This document shows positions 44,839 through 53,070 of a stretch of DNA of 64,000 nt, one piece after another. The stretch's first letter is position 1; each line of letters starts with the position of its first letter. The position numbers were made by a program, and so were the translations under genes. The notes beneath the pieces were generated by a model. That model was not told where the DNA came from, did not search any database, and was given only the letters and a program-made list of their open reading frames with translations. The stretch covers positions 372,001 to 436,000 of the forward strand of contig NZ_MASW01000005.1 of assembly GCF_003202285.1 (NCBI RefSeq), given 5' to 3'. The DNA comes from Prauserella muralis (lineage in GTDB: Bacteria; Actinomycetota; Actinomycetes; Mycobacteriales; Pseudonocardiaceae).

Positions 44839-44853
44839 GGGGCTTACAGCGGG

Positions 44854-44859
44854 TACGAT
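44854..44859 (+). promoter_or_regulatory. -10 element of the toxin-antitoxin operon
   Basis: TACGAT ends 7 nt before the antitoxin ATG. The intervening AAAAGGT could also act as a weak ribosome-binding sequence. Confidence 0.5.
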
Positions 44860-44866
44860 AAAAGGT

Positions 44867-45097
44867 ATGGCAACACGGAAGGTGACGCTGTCGCTGGACG
44901 CGGGAGCGCTGGAGTTCGCGGAGCGGGCGGCCAAGGCCCACGGTGTGTCCGTGTCGTCGTGGCTGTCGAAGGCAGCGCGCCGGGAGGCCGTGCGCACCGG
45001 CTACCGCCCGCACGGCGCCGCGCAGGCCGAGGGCGCGGCCCGGCACGACGAAGCGGAGATCGCGGCCGCGCTGGAGGACCTGCGTGCGGAGGGGTGA
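44867..45097 (+). CDS. Antitoxin, ribbon-helix-helix-like
   Basis: A 76-residue protein. The N terminus (ATRKVTLSLDAGALEFAERA, AKAHGVSVSSWLSKAARRE) fits a ribbon-helix-helix: a short strand, then two helices. The C terminus is acidic (HDEAEIAAALEDLRAEG) and likely binds the toxin. It precedes the MazF-like gene and overlaps it by 14 bp. As with other type II pairs it should repress its own operon. Confidence 0.8.
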   Translation: MATRKVTLSLDAGALEFAERAAKAHGVSVSSWLSKAARREAVRTGYRPHGAAQAEGAARHDEAEIAAALEDLRAEG

Positions 45098-45383
45098 GGT
45101 CTGGACCTATCACCCTCCCACTCAGCCGGCGCGAGCGCGCGCGGTGCTGCTGCTGTCCTCGGACGGCGTGAACGAGTCCGAGCGGCCCTGGCTGCTGGGC
45201 ACCGAACTGCTCGAGAAGGACCCGCAGGACATCCTCGGCGTGGCGATCGACGCCCGGTTCTGGGTGTCCACGCTGAACCTCACCCGCATCTACCGGCCCT
45301 GGCTGGACCGCCGCATCGCCGAGATCGGCGCCGACGTGCAGGAGCAGATCGACAGCGCCCTGCGCGCCGCGCTGGACCTCTGA
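45084..45383 (+). CDS. MazF/PemK-like toxin
   Basis: A 99-residue protein. The N-terminal RRGEVWTYHPPTQPARARAV is the beginning of the MazF fold (RGEVW motif), followed by LLLSSDGVNESERPWLLGTE, VAIDARFWVSTLNLTRIYR and a C-terminal helix (RIAEIGADVQEQIDSALRAA). Such toxins are mRNA endonucleases. The sequence is divergent in the middle, so activity is not assured. GTG at 45084 overlaps the antitoxin end. recQ begins 52 bp later. Confidence 0.78.
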   Translation: MRRGEVWTYHPPTQPARARAVLLLSSDGVNESERPWLLGTELLEKDPQDILGVAIDARFWVSTLNLTRIYRPWLDRRIAEIGADVQEQIDSALRAALDL

Positions 45384-45435
45384 ACCCGGGGATGCGACAC
45401 AGGGCACGTTTCCGCGCCCCCGCACGGGGAAGACC

Positions 45436-47064
45436 GTGCTGGTGCCCAGAGACGTCGGCGCCGAGCTGCGGCGCACTGCCAGGGAGACCTTCGGCTGGCC
45501 CGAGCTGCACGACGACCAGCTGACCGCGATGACCCGCCTCGTGGAGGGCCGCGACGTGCTCGTCGTGATGCCGACCGGTGCGGGCAAGTCCGCGATCTAC
45601 CAGGTGCCCGCGATGGTGCTGGACGGGCCCACGGTGGTGGTCTCGCCGCTGACGGCCCTGCAGCGCGACCAGGTCGGGCAGATCGCCGACAGCGACGCGC
45701 CCGACGCGGTGGCGGTGAACTCGGCCCAGCCCGCGCGCGCGAGCGACAACGCGTGGGAGGCCGTGGGTGACGGTGACGCCGAGTACCTGTTCCTCGCCCC
45801 CGAGCAACTGGCGAAGGAGGAGGTGCTGCGCTCGCTGGCGCGGCTGCGGCCGAGCCTGTTCGTGGTGGACGAGGCGCACTGCGTGTCGGCGTGGGGCCAC
45901 GACTTCCGGCCCGACTACCTGCGGCTGGGCCAGGCCATCGAGCGGCTCGGCCATCCGCGCGTGCTCGCGCTGACGGCGACCGCAGGCGGCCCCGTGCGGG
46001 ACGACATCGTGCGTCACCTCGGCCTGCGCGATCCGGTGCGGGTGGTCTCCGGCTTCGACCGCCCCGGCCTCTACCTCGCCGTCTCGGCCGTGGCGGCCGA
46101 GGAGGACAAGTCCGCGGCGCTGCTCGACTGGGTGCGCGAGGCCGCGATGCCCGGGCTCGTCTACACCGCCACCCGCAAGGACAGCGAGCGCTATGCCGGC
46201 GAGCTCGCCCGGCACGGGCTGCGCGCGGCCGCCTACCACGCGGGAATGAAGGCCGCCGACCGCAAGCGGGTGCACGACGACTTCCTCGCCGACCGGCTCG
46301 ACGTGGTCGCGGCGACGTCGGCGTTCGGGATGGGCATCGACAAGCCGAACGTGCGGTTCGTGGCGCACATGTCGGTGCCCGAGTCGCTGGACTCCTACTA
46401 CCAGCAGATCGGCCGCGCCGGCCGGGACGGCGCGCGGGCCGACGCGCTGCTGTTCTACCGGCCGGAGGATCTGGGGCTGCAGAAGTTCCTCACCGCGCGG
46501 CGCCTCGACGCCGAGGGCATCCGGGAGGTCGCGCAGACCCTGCGGGACAACGGGGAGGCGGCCACGCCGCACGAGGTCGACGCGGAGGTGGACCAGTCGC
46601 ACCGGCGTGCCATGAACAACCTCAACCTGCTGGAGCAGAGCGGGCAGGTGGAGGTGACGGCACAGGGCCGGTTCAGCTACGACGGCGACGACCCGGAGCG
46701 GGCCGCCGAAGACGCGGCGGAGGTGTCGCAGCGCCGCAGGCAGCTCGACCACTCGCGGATCGAGGTGCTGCGCCAGTACGCCGAGGCGCGCTCCTGCCGC
46801 CGCCAGTTCCTGCTCGGCTACTTCGGCGAGGTGCTGGAGCGGCCCTGCGGATTCTGCGACACGTGCGACGCCGGGACCGCCGGGGAGGAGCTGCCCGCCG
46901 ATGACGCCTTCCGGCCGGGCACCGCCGTCCGGCACGCCGAGTGGGGCCCCGGCCAGGTCGTGCACCGCGCGGCGGACACGGTGACCGTGCTGTTCGAGCA
47001 GGTGGGGTACCGGTCGCTGTCGGTGCCCACGGTCCGTGAGCGCAGCCTGCTCACGGAAATGTGA
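45436..47064 (+). CDS. recQ: RecQ family DNA helicase with UvrD/Tudor-like C terminus
   Basis: A 542-residue ATP-dependent DNA helicase. Motif I is MPTGAGKSAIYQVPAM (about 45), II VVDEAHCVSAWGHDFRPDYL (about 140), with ALTATAGG, TSAFGMGIDKPNVRFVAH and QQIGRAGRDG. The RQC zinc site is present (CRRQFLLGYFGE, RPCGFCDTC, about 455-475). The HRDC domain is absent. In its place the last ~55 residues (FRPGTAVRHAEWGPGQVVHR, VTVLFEQVGYRSLSVPTVRE) resemble the Tudor-like C terminus of UvrD/PcrA, which binds RNA polymerase. GTG at 45436. Confidence 0.92.
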   Translation: MLVPRDVGAELRRTARETFGWPELHDDQLTAMTRLVEGRDVLVVMPTGAGKSAIYQVPAMVLDGPTVVVSPLTALQRDQVGQIADSDAPDAVAVNSAQPARASDNAWEAVGDGDAEYLFLAPEQLAKEEVLRSLARLRPSLFVVDEAHCVSAWGHDFRPDYLRLGQAIERLGHPRVLALTATAGGPVRDDIVRHLGLRDPVRVVSGFDRPGLYLAVSAVAAEEDKSAALLDWVREAAMPGLVYTATRKDSERYAGELARHGLRAAAYHAGMKAADRKRVHDDFLADRLDVVAATSAFGMGIDKPNVRFVAHMSVPESLDSYYQQIGRAGRDGARADALLFYRPEDLGLQKFLTARRLDAEGIREVAQTLRDNGEAATPHEVDAEVDQSHRRAMNNLNLLEQSGQVEVTAQGRFSYDGDDPERAAEDAAEVSQRRRQLDHSRIEVLRQYAEARSCRRQFLLGYFGEVLERPCGFCDTCDAGTAGEELPADDAFRPGTAVRHAEWGPGQVVHRAADTVTVLFEQVGYRSLSVPTVRERSLLTEM

Positions 47065-47086
47065 GCCGGAGCGGCCACGCCGGCAG

Positions 47087-47172
47087 GCTCCCCAATGCGG
47101 CATTCGCTCCACTGGATGGAGCGAATGCCGCATTGGGGAAGTTCAACGTGACGAATGTGGCATTGGGGAGCT
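47087..47172. repeat. Interspersed palindromic element, family A, copy 3
   Basis: The three units start at 47094, 47124 and 47154, once more exactly 30 bp apart. Layout follows copy 2 (hairpin pair first, single unit last). It lies 22 bp after the recQ stop and 13 bp before the stop of the convergent SGNH gene. Confidence 0.9.
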
Positions 47173-47185
47173 TGGGGCCACGGCG

Positions 47186-48259
47186 TCAGGGTTGGGTCGG
47201 GGAGGGGGCGGCGTGCAGGTTGCCGTCCTCGCCCTCCAGGCAGGCGGCCCTGGCGTCGTTGGTGCCGAGGAACTCGCTGAGGCAGCGGCCGAGTTGCGCG
47301 TGCCCCCGGGCGTTGGGATGGAACGACTCCTGGGTGGCGTGGCTGGCGCGCTCGGCGTCGGTGAGGTTGTCCCAGTCGACGGTGAACCGGGTGAACCACT
47401 CGCTGCTCGCGTCCGCGCCACCCGAGCACGCCTCGTGCCCCTCGCCCGCACGGGAGAGGTCCAGAAAACGGACGCCGGTGGCCTCGGCCGCCTCCCGCAG
47501 CCCTTCCGAGAGCTGCACGGCGCCGGTGTTCTTCACCCAGCGCAGGTCCTCGACCCGGAACGGGCAGCCGTTGAGGTTGCGCAGGTTCTCCGGGATGCCG
47601 GGGCTGATCGGCGCGGCGTAGGACTGCAGCACCAGGTCGTAGTCCTCGCGGTCGTAGCCCGCCTCGCGCAGCACCTGCTGGATGTCCTCCAGCGCCGCCG
47701 TCACCTTCGGCACCATGGCGTCGATGCGGGCCTGCCAGTCTTTCTTGATCCGCTCGCTGCAGGGGGCGCCCTCGGCCATGAACCACGCCGTGAAGCACTC
47801 GGAGATCAGCCGGGAGAAGTGCGGATCGTCGTTGGCGCCCACCGCGACCACGACGGCGCTGACCCGGTGGTCCTTGACCAGCTCGGCCAGCTGCCCCGCC
47901 TGGGACGGTTCGGTCCACTGCTTGACGTCACCGAGGCCGACCTGCGCCGACGGCGCGCCGGAGCAGCCGAGGTTCACCGACTCGACGATGCTGGTGAGCT
48001 TGATCCGGTGCACGAGCGCGTGCGGGGAGCGGTGACACCAGTTGCCGTTCTTGCCGTCGGTGCCGGGGGTGTAGTCACCCGCGCCCTCGCCGGAGATGGT
48101 GCTGTCGCCCAGCGACACCACGGTGAGCGGGCCCCGTCCGGGAGGGCCGGGCCGCTCGGAGGGCTGCTGGGGGTTTCCGCCGGTGAACACGAACATGCCG
48201 ACGAGCACGGCGATGGCGGCGAGTGCGGTCGCGGCGAGCCACCAGCGAAGTCTGGACAT
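47186..48259 (-). CDS. SGNH/GDSL-type hydrolase, membrane-anchored
   Basis: A 357-residue esterase-like protein. An N-terminal signal anchor (RWWLAATALAAIAVLVGMFV, about 5-25) precedes a Pro-rich stalk. Block I is VVSLGDSTISGEGAGDYTPG (catalytic Ser), block III AVGANDDPHF (Asn), and block V ATQESFHPNARGHAQLG (His). Cysteines (NWCHRSP, NLGCSGAPS, SECFTAW, APCSERI) suggest disulfides outside the cell. Substrates are likely acyl esters of the envelope. ATG at 48259 has TAGACT 8 nt upstream, close to leaderless. Confidence 0.87.
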   Translation of the reverse strand: MSRLRWWLAATALAAIAVLVGMFVFTGGNPQQPSERPGPPGRGPLTVVSLGDSTISGEGAGDYTPGTDGKNGNWCHRSPHALVHRIKLTSIVESVNLGCSGAPSAQVGLGDVKQWTEPSQAGQLAELVKDHRVSAVVVAVGANDDPHFSRLISECFTAWFMAEGAPCSERIKKDWQARIDAMVPKVTAALEDIQQVLREAGYDREDYDLVLQSYAAPISPGIPENLRNLNGCPFRVEDLRWVKNTGAVQLSEGLREAAEATGVRFLDLSRAGEGHEACSGGADASSEWFTRFTVDWDNLTDAERASHATQESFHPNARGHAQLGRCLSEFLGTNDARAACLEGEDGNLHAAPSPTQP

Positions 48260-48320
48260 CCCCGCCGAGTCTACAAAAATCGGTGGCGAGCTGCGGGGCA
48301 GCCGTGCCTAGAGTGACCGG

Positions 48321-49013
48321 GTGCGCGACCAACAGCAGGTGCTCATCTTCGACGCCGACGACACGCTCTGGGAGAACAACGTCCTCTTCGAGCGCGTGAT
48401 CGACGACTTCCTCGACTGGCTGTCGCACCCGACGCTCGACCGCGACGAGATCCGCCGGATCCTCGACGACATCGAGCGCGCGAACTGCGCCGTGCACGGC
48501 TACGGCGGCACCGTGTTCCTGCGCAGCCTCGCCGACTGCCTGACCCGGCTGCGGGAACGGCCCGCGACGCGGGAAGAGCTGCGGCGCATCGACGAGCTGG
48601 CCGCGGCGTTGATCGAGGGCGACGTGGAGCTGATTCCCGGTGTGGCCGACACGCTCGACGCGCTGGGGCAGCGGCACGAACTGCTGCTGCTCACCAAGGG
48701 CGACACCGCCGAGCAGCAGCGCAAGATCACCGCGTCGCGTTTGGAGCGTCATTTCGCCGGTGTTCACATCGTCGCGGAGAAGACCGTCGAAACCTACGCC
48801 GAGCTGGCGCGGCAGCGCTCGCTGCCCGCCGAGCGGACGTGGATGATCGGCAACTCGCCGAAGTCCGACATCCTGCCCGCCCGCCAGGCGGGGCTCGGGG
48901 CGGTGTTCATTCCCAACGCGAACACGTGGGTGCTCGAGCACGCCGAGATCCACGCCGAGGACACCCGGCTGCTGCGCCTGGACACGTTTCCCGAGCTGCT
49001 CCACCACTTCTAG
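48321..49013 (+). CDS. HAD family phosphatase (YjjG-like)
   Basis: A 230-residue haloacid dehalogenase hydrolase. Motif I is LIFDADDTLWENN (about 9), motif II LLLLTKGDTAEQQ (about 120), motif III Lys in VAEKTVETY, motif IV WMIGNSPKSDILPARQAG (about 175). Asp-Ala-Asp-Asp-Thr-Leu-Trp is typical of nucleotidase-like HADs acting on pyrimidine nucleotides, but the substrate is not proven. GTG at 48321 follows TAGAGT by 6 nt. It diverges from the SGNH gene. Confidence 0.88.
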   Translation: MRDQQQVLIFDADDTLWENNVLFERVIDDFLDWLSHPTLDRDEIRRILDDIERANCAVHGYGGTVFLRSLADCLTRLRERPATREELRRIDELAAALIEGDVELIPGVADTLDALGQRHELLLLTKGDTAEQQRKITASRLERHFAGVHIVAEKTVETYAELARQRSLPAERTWMIGNSPKSDILPARQAGLGAVFIPNANTWVLEHAEIHAEDTRLLRLDTFPELLHHF

Positions 49014-49035
49014 TCCGTATTCGTCCACAACGGAC
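49013..49035. terminator. Short hairpin after the HAD gene
   Basis: GTCCGT (49013-49018) pairs with ACGGAC (49030-49035) around an 11-nt loop, between the convergent HAD and ABC ATPase genes. Only a 6-bp stem, so a weak call. Confidence 0.3.
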
Positions 49036-49039
49036 ACTG

Positions 49040-49714
49040 TCACGCGGCGGTGAGGACGCCGTCGGCCAGCCGCAGGGCACGGTCGGCGATGGCGTGCACC
49101 CGCGGGTCGTGCGTGGCCACCACCACGGCCGCGCCCTCGTCGGCGCAGCGGCGCAGCAGCGCGAGCACGGCAGGGACGGTCCCGGCATCGAGATGCGCGG
49201 TCGGCTCGTCGGCGAGCAGGACCCGGGGCCGGCCGGCCGCGGCGCGAGCGAGCGCCACCCGCTGCTGCTGCCCGAACGACACCTCCTGCGGATAGCGGGA
49301 GGCGAGCCCCGCGACGCCGAGGTCGGTGAGCAACGTGGCGACCCGCTCGTCCACCTCGGCCGGGGCGAGCTGGTCGCGGCGCAGGCGCAGGGGCAGGGCG
49401 ACGTTCTCGGCGACCGTCAGCTCGCCCGCGAGGCCGAGCGCCTGCGGCAGCACGGCGCAGAGATGCCACGGCGGCTCCCCGGCCACGGGCCTGCCGTCGA
49501 AGAGCACCGTGCCCGCGTCGGGGTGGTCGAAGCCGCACAGCAGCGCCAGCAGCGAGCTCTTGCCCGAGCCGGACCGGCCCGACACCGCCACCAGCTCGCC
49601 GGCGTGCACGCTCAGCTCCAGCCCGCGCAGCACCTCGACGGCGCCACCAGGGTGGTGAAACCGGCGCCGCAGGCCGCTGACCCGCAGCGCGGCGTCCCCG
49701 TCAGCCGCCGGCAC
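49040..49714 (-). CDS. ABC transporter ATP-binding protein, LolD/MacB type (second ATPase)
   Basis: A 224-residue ATPase. Walker A is SGRSGSGKSSLLALLCG (about 45), the Q-loop region LCAVLPQALGLAGELTV, the signature YPQEVSFGQQQRVALARA (FGQQQ in place of SGGQQ), Walker B VLLADEPTAHLD and the H-loop VVVATHDPRVHA. It overlaps the upstream ATPase gene by 14 bp. Together with the permease it forms an ABC exporter or mechanotransduction complex of the FtsEX/LolCDE/MacB kind. The altered signature Ser-to-Phe-Gly is a visible deviation. Confidence 0.9.
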   Translation of the reverse strand: MPAADGDAALRVSGLRRRFHHPGGAVEVLRGLELSVHAGELVAVSGRSGSGKSSLLALLCGFDHPDAGTVLFDGRPVAGEPPWHLCAVLPQALGLAGELTVAENVALPLRLRRDQLAPAEVDERVATLLTDLGVAGLASRYPQEVSFGQQQRVALARAAAGRPRVLLADEPTAHLDAGTVPAVLALLRRCADEGAAVVVATHDPRVHAIADRALRLADGVLTAA

Positions 49715-50393
49715 CGTCGACCACCTCCTCCAGTCTGCCGTCGCGCAACCGCGCCACCCGTGCCGCCAGCCCGATGAGCCGTTCGTCGTGGGACGTCACG
49801 AGCACCGCGAAGTCCTGGTCCACCAGGTACCGCAGCGTGTCGAGCACCTTCTCGGCCGACGCGTCGTCGAGCTGGGAGGTCGGCTCGTCGGCGAGGATCA
49901 CCGACGAGCGGCGGGCAAGCGCGCAGCCGAAGGCCAGCCGCTGCTGCTGCCCGCCGGACAGTGCCGGGACCCGCCAGGGGCCGGTCCCGGACAGGCCCAG
50001 CGGGGCCAGCAGGAGCTCCGGGTCGCAGGGGTGCCCCGCCGACTGCGCCGCGGCACGCAGGTTGTCGCCCACGGTCAGGTGCGGCAGCAGGTTGTCCGCC
50101 GGGTTCTGAAAGATCAGCCCGAGCTGCTCGCGGCGCAGTGCGCGGCGCCGCCGATGGGACAGGGCGCCCGTGTCGAGACCGGCGAAGGTCAGCTCGCCCC
50201 GCACCGGGCGGTCGAACAGGCCCAGCACGCGCAGCAGAGTGGATTTGCCGGAGCCGGAAGGGCCCGCCAGGACCGTGAGCCCGGTGCGGGGGATGTCCAG
50301 TGTCACCCCGGCCACGCCGGTGACGGTCCCGGCGGGGGTGCGGTAGTCGACGCCGATGTCGCGCAGGCGAAAGATCGGGGGAGGTTCACGCAC
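49701..50393 (-). CDS. ABC transporter ATP-binding protein, LolD/MacB type (first ATPase)
   Basis: A 230-residue ATPase. Walker A is LAGPSGSGKSTLLRVLG (about 40), then IFQNPADNLLPHLTV, signature VPALSGGQQQRLAFGCALA, Walker B VILADEPTSQLDDASAE and VLVTSHDERLIG. Its signature is canonical, unlike that of the second ATPase. It overlaps the permease gene by 8 bp and the second ATPase gene by 14 bp, so all three are translated as one unit. Confidence 0.92.
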   Translation of the reverse strand: MREPPPIFRLRDIGVDYRTPAGTVTGVAGVTLDIPRTGLTVLAGPSGSGKSTLLRVLGLFDRPVRGELTFAGLDTGALSHRRRRALRREQLGLIFQNPADNLLPHLTVGDNLRAAAQSAGHPCDPELLLAPLGLSGTGPWRVPALSGGQQQRLAFGCALARRSSVILADEPTSQLDDASAEKVLDTLRYLVDQDFAVLVTSHDERLIGLAARVARLRDGRLEEVVDGAGG

Positions 50394-52977
50394 GCAGCAG
50401 CTCCGCGGTCCTGGCGAGGCGCACCGAGCGCATCGCGATCCAGCCGGCCAGCGCCACCACCAGCACGCCGACCACCAGCACGGACCCCACGAACGGGGCC
50501 AGGTTGGGCAGTCCGGAGCCCGGCGGCAGCCACCGGGCGGGGTCGAACCGGCGCACCGACACTCCGGCCACGGTGATCCCGGACACCACGCCGGTGAGCA
50601 CAGCGAACGCGGCGAGCGCGCCCACCTCCACGAGATGGCTGCCCAGCAGCGCCCTCGGCCGCAGCCCCATCCGCAGTGCCAGCACCCCGGCCAGCGCGTT
50701 CTGCCTGCGCCGCACCTCCACGGCCACCAGCAGCGCCAGCACGGCCACGACGCCGAGCACCGCGCCCAGCACCGTGACGAACGAGAACGTCCAGCCCACG
50801 AGGTAGAACGGCAGCGCGTCGAGCGCGGTGGCCCTGCTCACGGCGTTCGGATGCGCCAGCCCCGCCTGGGCGAACGCCTGGGTGACCGTGCTCAGCGGCG
50901 CCGAGGACAGCACGGTCCAGCGCGGGATCGAGTCCAGCTGCTCCGCCGACAGCGAGGCGCGGGAGACGACATAGCCGGGCTGCGAGCCGATCAGCGGGAA
51001 CATCTCCAGGTCCGCGACGGCCCGGGCGTCGGGAAGGCCGGGCAGCTCGGTGCTCTGCCCGGGCGTGTGCCCGATCCGCAGCGCCGGAACCGTCCCGGCG
51101 GCGCCGCCGCCGAGCCGGTCCAGCAGCGCCCGCGTCTGCTCGGCGGGCAGGTGGCCCGTCCACGCCGCGTCCTGGAAGGTGGCCGGGTCGACGACCAGCA
51201 CGACACTGCCGGTGCCGGTCAGCTGACCGACCACCGTGCTGCGATGCCGGATCGGCTCCGGAAGCGGCACCTCGCCCCTGCCGACCGTCGGCTCGGTGTC
51301 CACCCGGGTGTCGGCGCCGACGAACATGCCGGACTTGTCCCGCAGCGCCTGCTGCTGCCCGGCCGCGATCGACGTGCCCACGGCGAGCGTGCCCACCGCG
51401 AGCACCCCGATGACCAGCACACCCGTCACCGGCGCCCGTGCGCCGGCCAGCCTGCGGATCGCCAGCTGCAGCGGCGGCCGCGACCACAGCCGCACCCGGT
51501 GCGAGGCGCGCAGGGCCAGCCACGCCACGCGCGCGGCGAGCAACCCGACCGTCAGCACCACCGACACCGGGTAGGTCAGGGCGATCGGATCGACCTGTGG
51601 CAGCGGGTCGGCGGCGCCCGAGGTGCCCCCATAGGCGGAGAGCCTGTTCCAGCCGAGCACGGCGAAGCCCGCCGTCGCCAGCTCCCACGGCAGCAGCGCG
51701 AGCAGCCGCAGACCGCGCCGCCGCTGCGCGGCTCTGCTGAGCTGGAACTCGCGGTGGACGCGCACGGCGACGACACCGGCGAGCAGCAGCACCGACAGCG
51801 CCAGCACGCCGAGCCCGGCGGCAGCGGCCAGCCACGGGCGGTCGGCGTCGAGTGGCCCCGGAGGTCCATACCAGGGCAGCAGCACGCGGGCCAGCAGCAT
51901 CCCGGCCAGCCCGCCGCCCAGCAGTGGCAGCCCCAGTTCGGCCACCGCCAGTGCCCCGAGCGCCACCGGCCCCGAGCCACGCGCGCACAGCAGCCGCACC
52001 TGCGCGTGCCTGCGCTGGTACCACTGGAGGCCGACCGTGCCGACGCCGGCGCAGCCGACGAGCACGCTCAGCACCGCCAGCGGCAGGATCGAGAACGCCA
52101 CGTTGCCCTCGGCCTGCTGGGCGATCTCCGCCGACCGCTCGAACGGCACCCCGCCGGGCAGCACGTCGCCGAGACCCCGACGGGTGAGGTCGTCGCGGAC
52201 GGCGGTGATGAGCGCCTCCGACCGTTCGACCCGATCCTCCGCCTGCGCGAGCGTGGCGGGTGGCGGAGCCTCGAAGGTGATGCTGAGCCGTTCCAGCACC
52301 GTCGTCTCGGTGGTCGCCGCGTCGAACGCGGCCCGGTCGGTCGCGAAGATCACCGAGCCGGTGAGGGTGTCGACCAGCCGGTTCTGCACGGCGAGGTCCT
52401 GCACCGAGCACCAGTAGCGGGGCGCCGGGTTGTAGAGGTCGGCGTAGATGCCGGTGACCGGGGGCAGGGCGCCCCGCTGGCCGCGCGTGCCGAGGCCGAT
52501 GTGCTCCGACCGGGCCAGATCACGCCCCATCCACAGCCCGCTCGCGCGGCTGCCCTCCAGCAGCCGCAGGTGATCCAGACCGCCGTCCCGGTAGGCCAGC
52601 CGGGTCCGGTAGGTGGTGCCGTTGAACTCGGTGTCGCGGTTGACGCCGGTGAACAGCGACACCACCGGCGTGCCGAAGCCGTGCTCGGCGGCATGCCGCT
52701 CGACGGCGCCCACCAGCACGGGCACCTGAGACCGCTCCACCCTCGGCTTGGTGAAGACCGGCCCGTAGGCGTCGGGACACACCTTGTCGGTCTGGTAGCG
52801 CACGGTGGCGCCCGCCGCGGCGGAGGAGTGCAGCACCGCCGCGGCGGCGAGGAAGCACGTCAGCAGCGCCGTCACCGCGGCGACGACGAGCGTGAGTGGA
52901 CTGGACAAGGCCGCCCGCGGCGCCCGGCGCCACGGCAACGTCAACGGCGTCGTGATCGCCCCCCAGAGCCTGCGCAT
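50386..52977 (-). CDS. FtsX-like ABC permease, large double-domain form
   Basis: An 863-residue membrane protein. A first membrane helix (LVVAAVTALLTCFLAAAAVL, about 30) is followed by a large extracytoplasmic region (about 55-300), a central membrane block (AFSILPLAVLSVLVGCAGVG and several more to about 520), a second extracytoplasmic region (about 550-700) and a final three-helix FtsX core (SFVTVLGAVLGVVAVLALLV, and APFVGSVLVVGVLVVALAGW). About ten membrane segments in all, as in two-domain MacB/BceB-like permeases. Substrate unknown. The kamA gene lies upstream with a strong hairpin between. Confidence 0.88.
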   Translation of the reverse strand: MRRLWGAITTPLTLPWRRAPRAALSSPLTLVVAAVTALLTCFLAAAAVLHSSAAAGATVRYQTDKVCPDAYGPVFTKPRVERSQVPVLVGAVERHAAEHGFGTPVVSLFTGVNRDTEFNGTTYRTRLAYRDGGLDHLRLLEGSRASGLWMGRDLARSEHIGLGTRGQRGALPPVTGIYADLYNPAPRYWCSVQDLAVQNRLVDTLTGSVIFATDRAAFDAATTETTVLERLSITFEAPPPATLAQAEDRVERSEALITAVRDDLTRRGLGDVLPGGVPFERSAEIAQQAEGNVAFSILPLAVLSVLVGCAGVGTVGLQWYQRRHAQVRLLCARGSGPVALGALAVAELGLPLLGGGLAGMLLARVLLPWYGPPGPLDADRPWLAAAAGLGVLALSVLLLAGVVAVRVHREFQLSRAAQRRRGLRLLALLPWELATAGFAVLGWNRLSAYGGTSGAADPLPQVDPIALTYPVSVVLTVGLLAARVAWLALRASHRVRLWSRPPLQLAIRRLAGARAPVTGVLVIGVLAVGTLAVGTSIAAGQQQALRDKSGMFVGADTRVDTEPTVGRGEVPLPEPIRHRSTVVGQLTGTGSVVLVVDPATFQDAAWTGHLPAEQTRALLDRLGGGAAGTVPALRIGHTPGQSTELPGLPDARAVADLEMFPLIGSQPGYVVSRASLSAEQLDSIPRWTVLSSAPLSTVTQAFAQAGLAHPNAVSRATALDALPFYLVGWTFSFVTVLGAVLGVVAVLALLVAVEVRRRQNALAGVLALRMGLRPRALLGSHLVEVGALAAFAVLTGVVSGITVAGVSVRRFDPARWLPPGSGLPNLAPFVGSVLVVGVLVVALAGWIAMRSVRLARTAELLRA

Positions 52978-53009
52978 GGCTCAGCACGCTACCCGACCGG
53001 GTGAGCGCA

Positions 53010-53065
53010 GGGAGGCCCTTCGCGGGGCGGCAGGTCGTGCCCGCCCCGCGAAGGGCCAGCCTCCC
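53010..53065 (-). terminator. Strong hairpin terminator of the kamA gene
   Basis: A 21-nt left arm (53010-53030) pairs with 53041-53065, leaving a 3-nt bulge and a 10-nt loop. It starts 5 bp beyond the kamA stop and separates kamA from the permease gene, which therefore needs its own promoter. Confidence 0.75.
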
Positions 53066-53070
53066 GGGGC

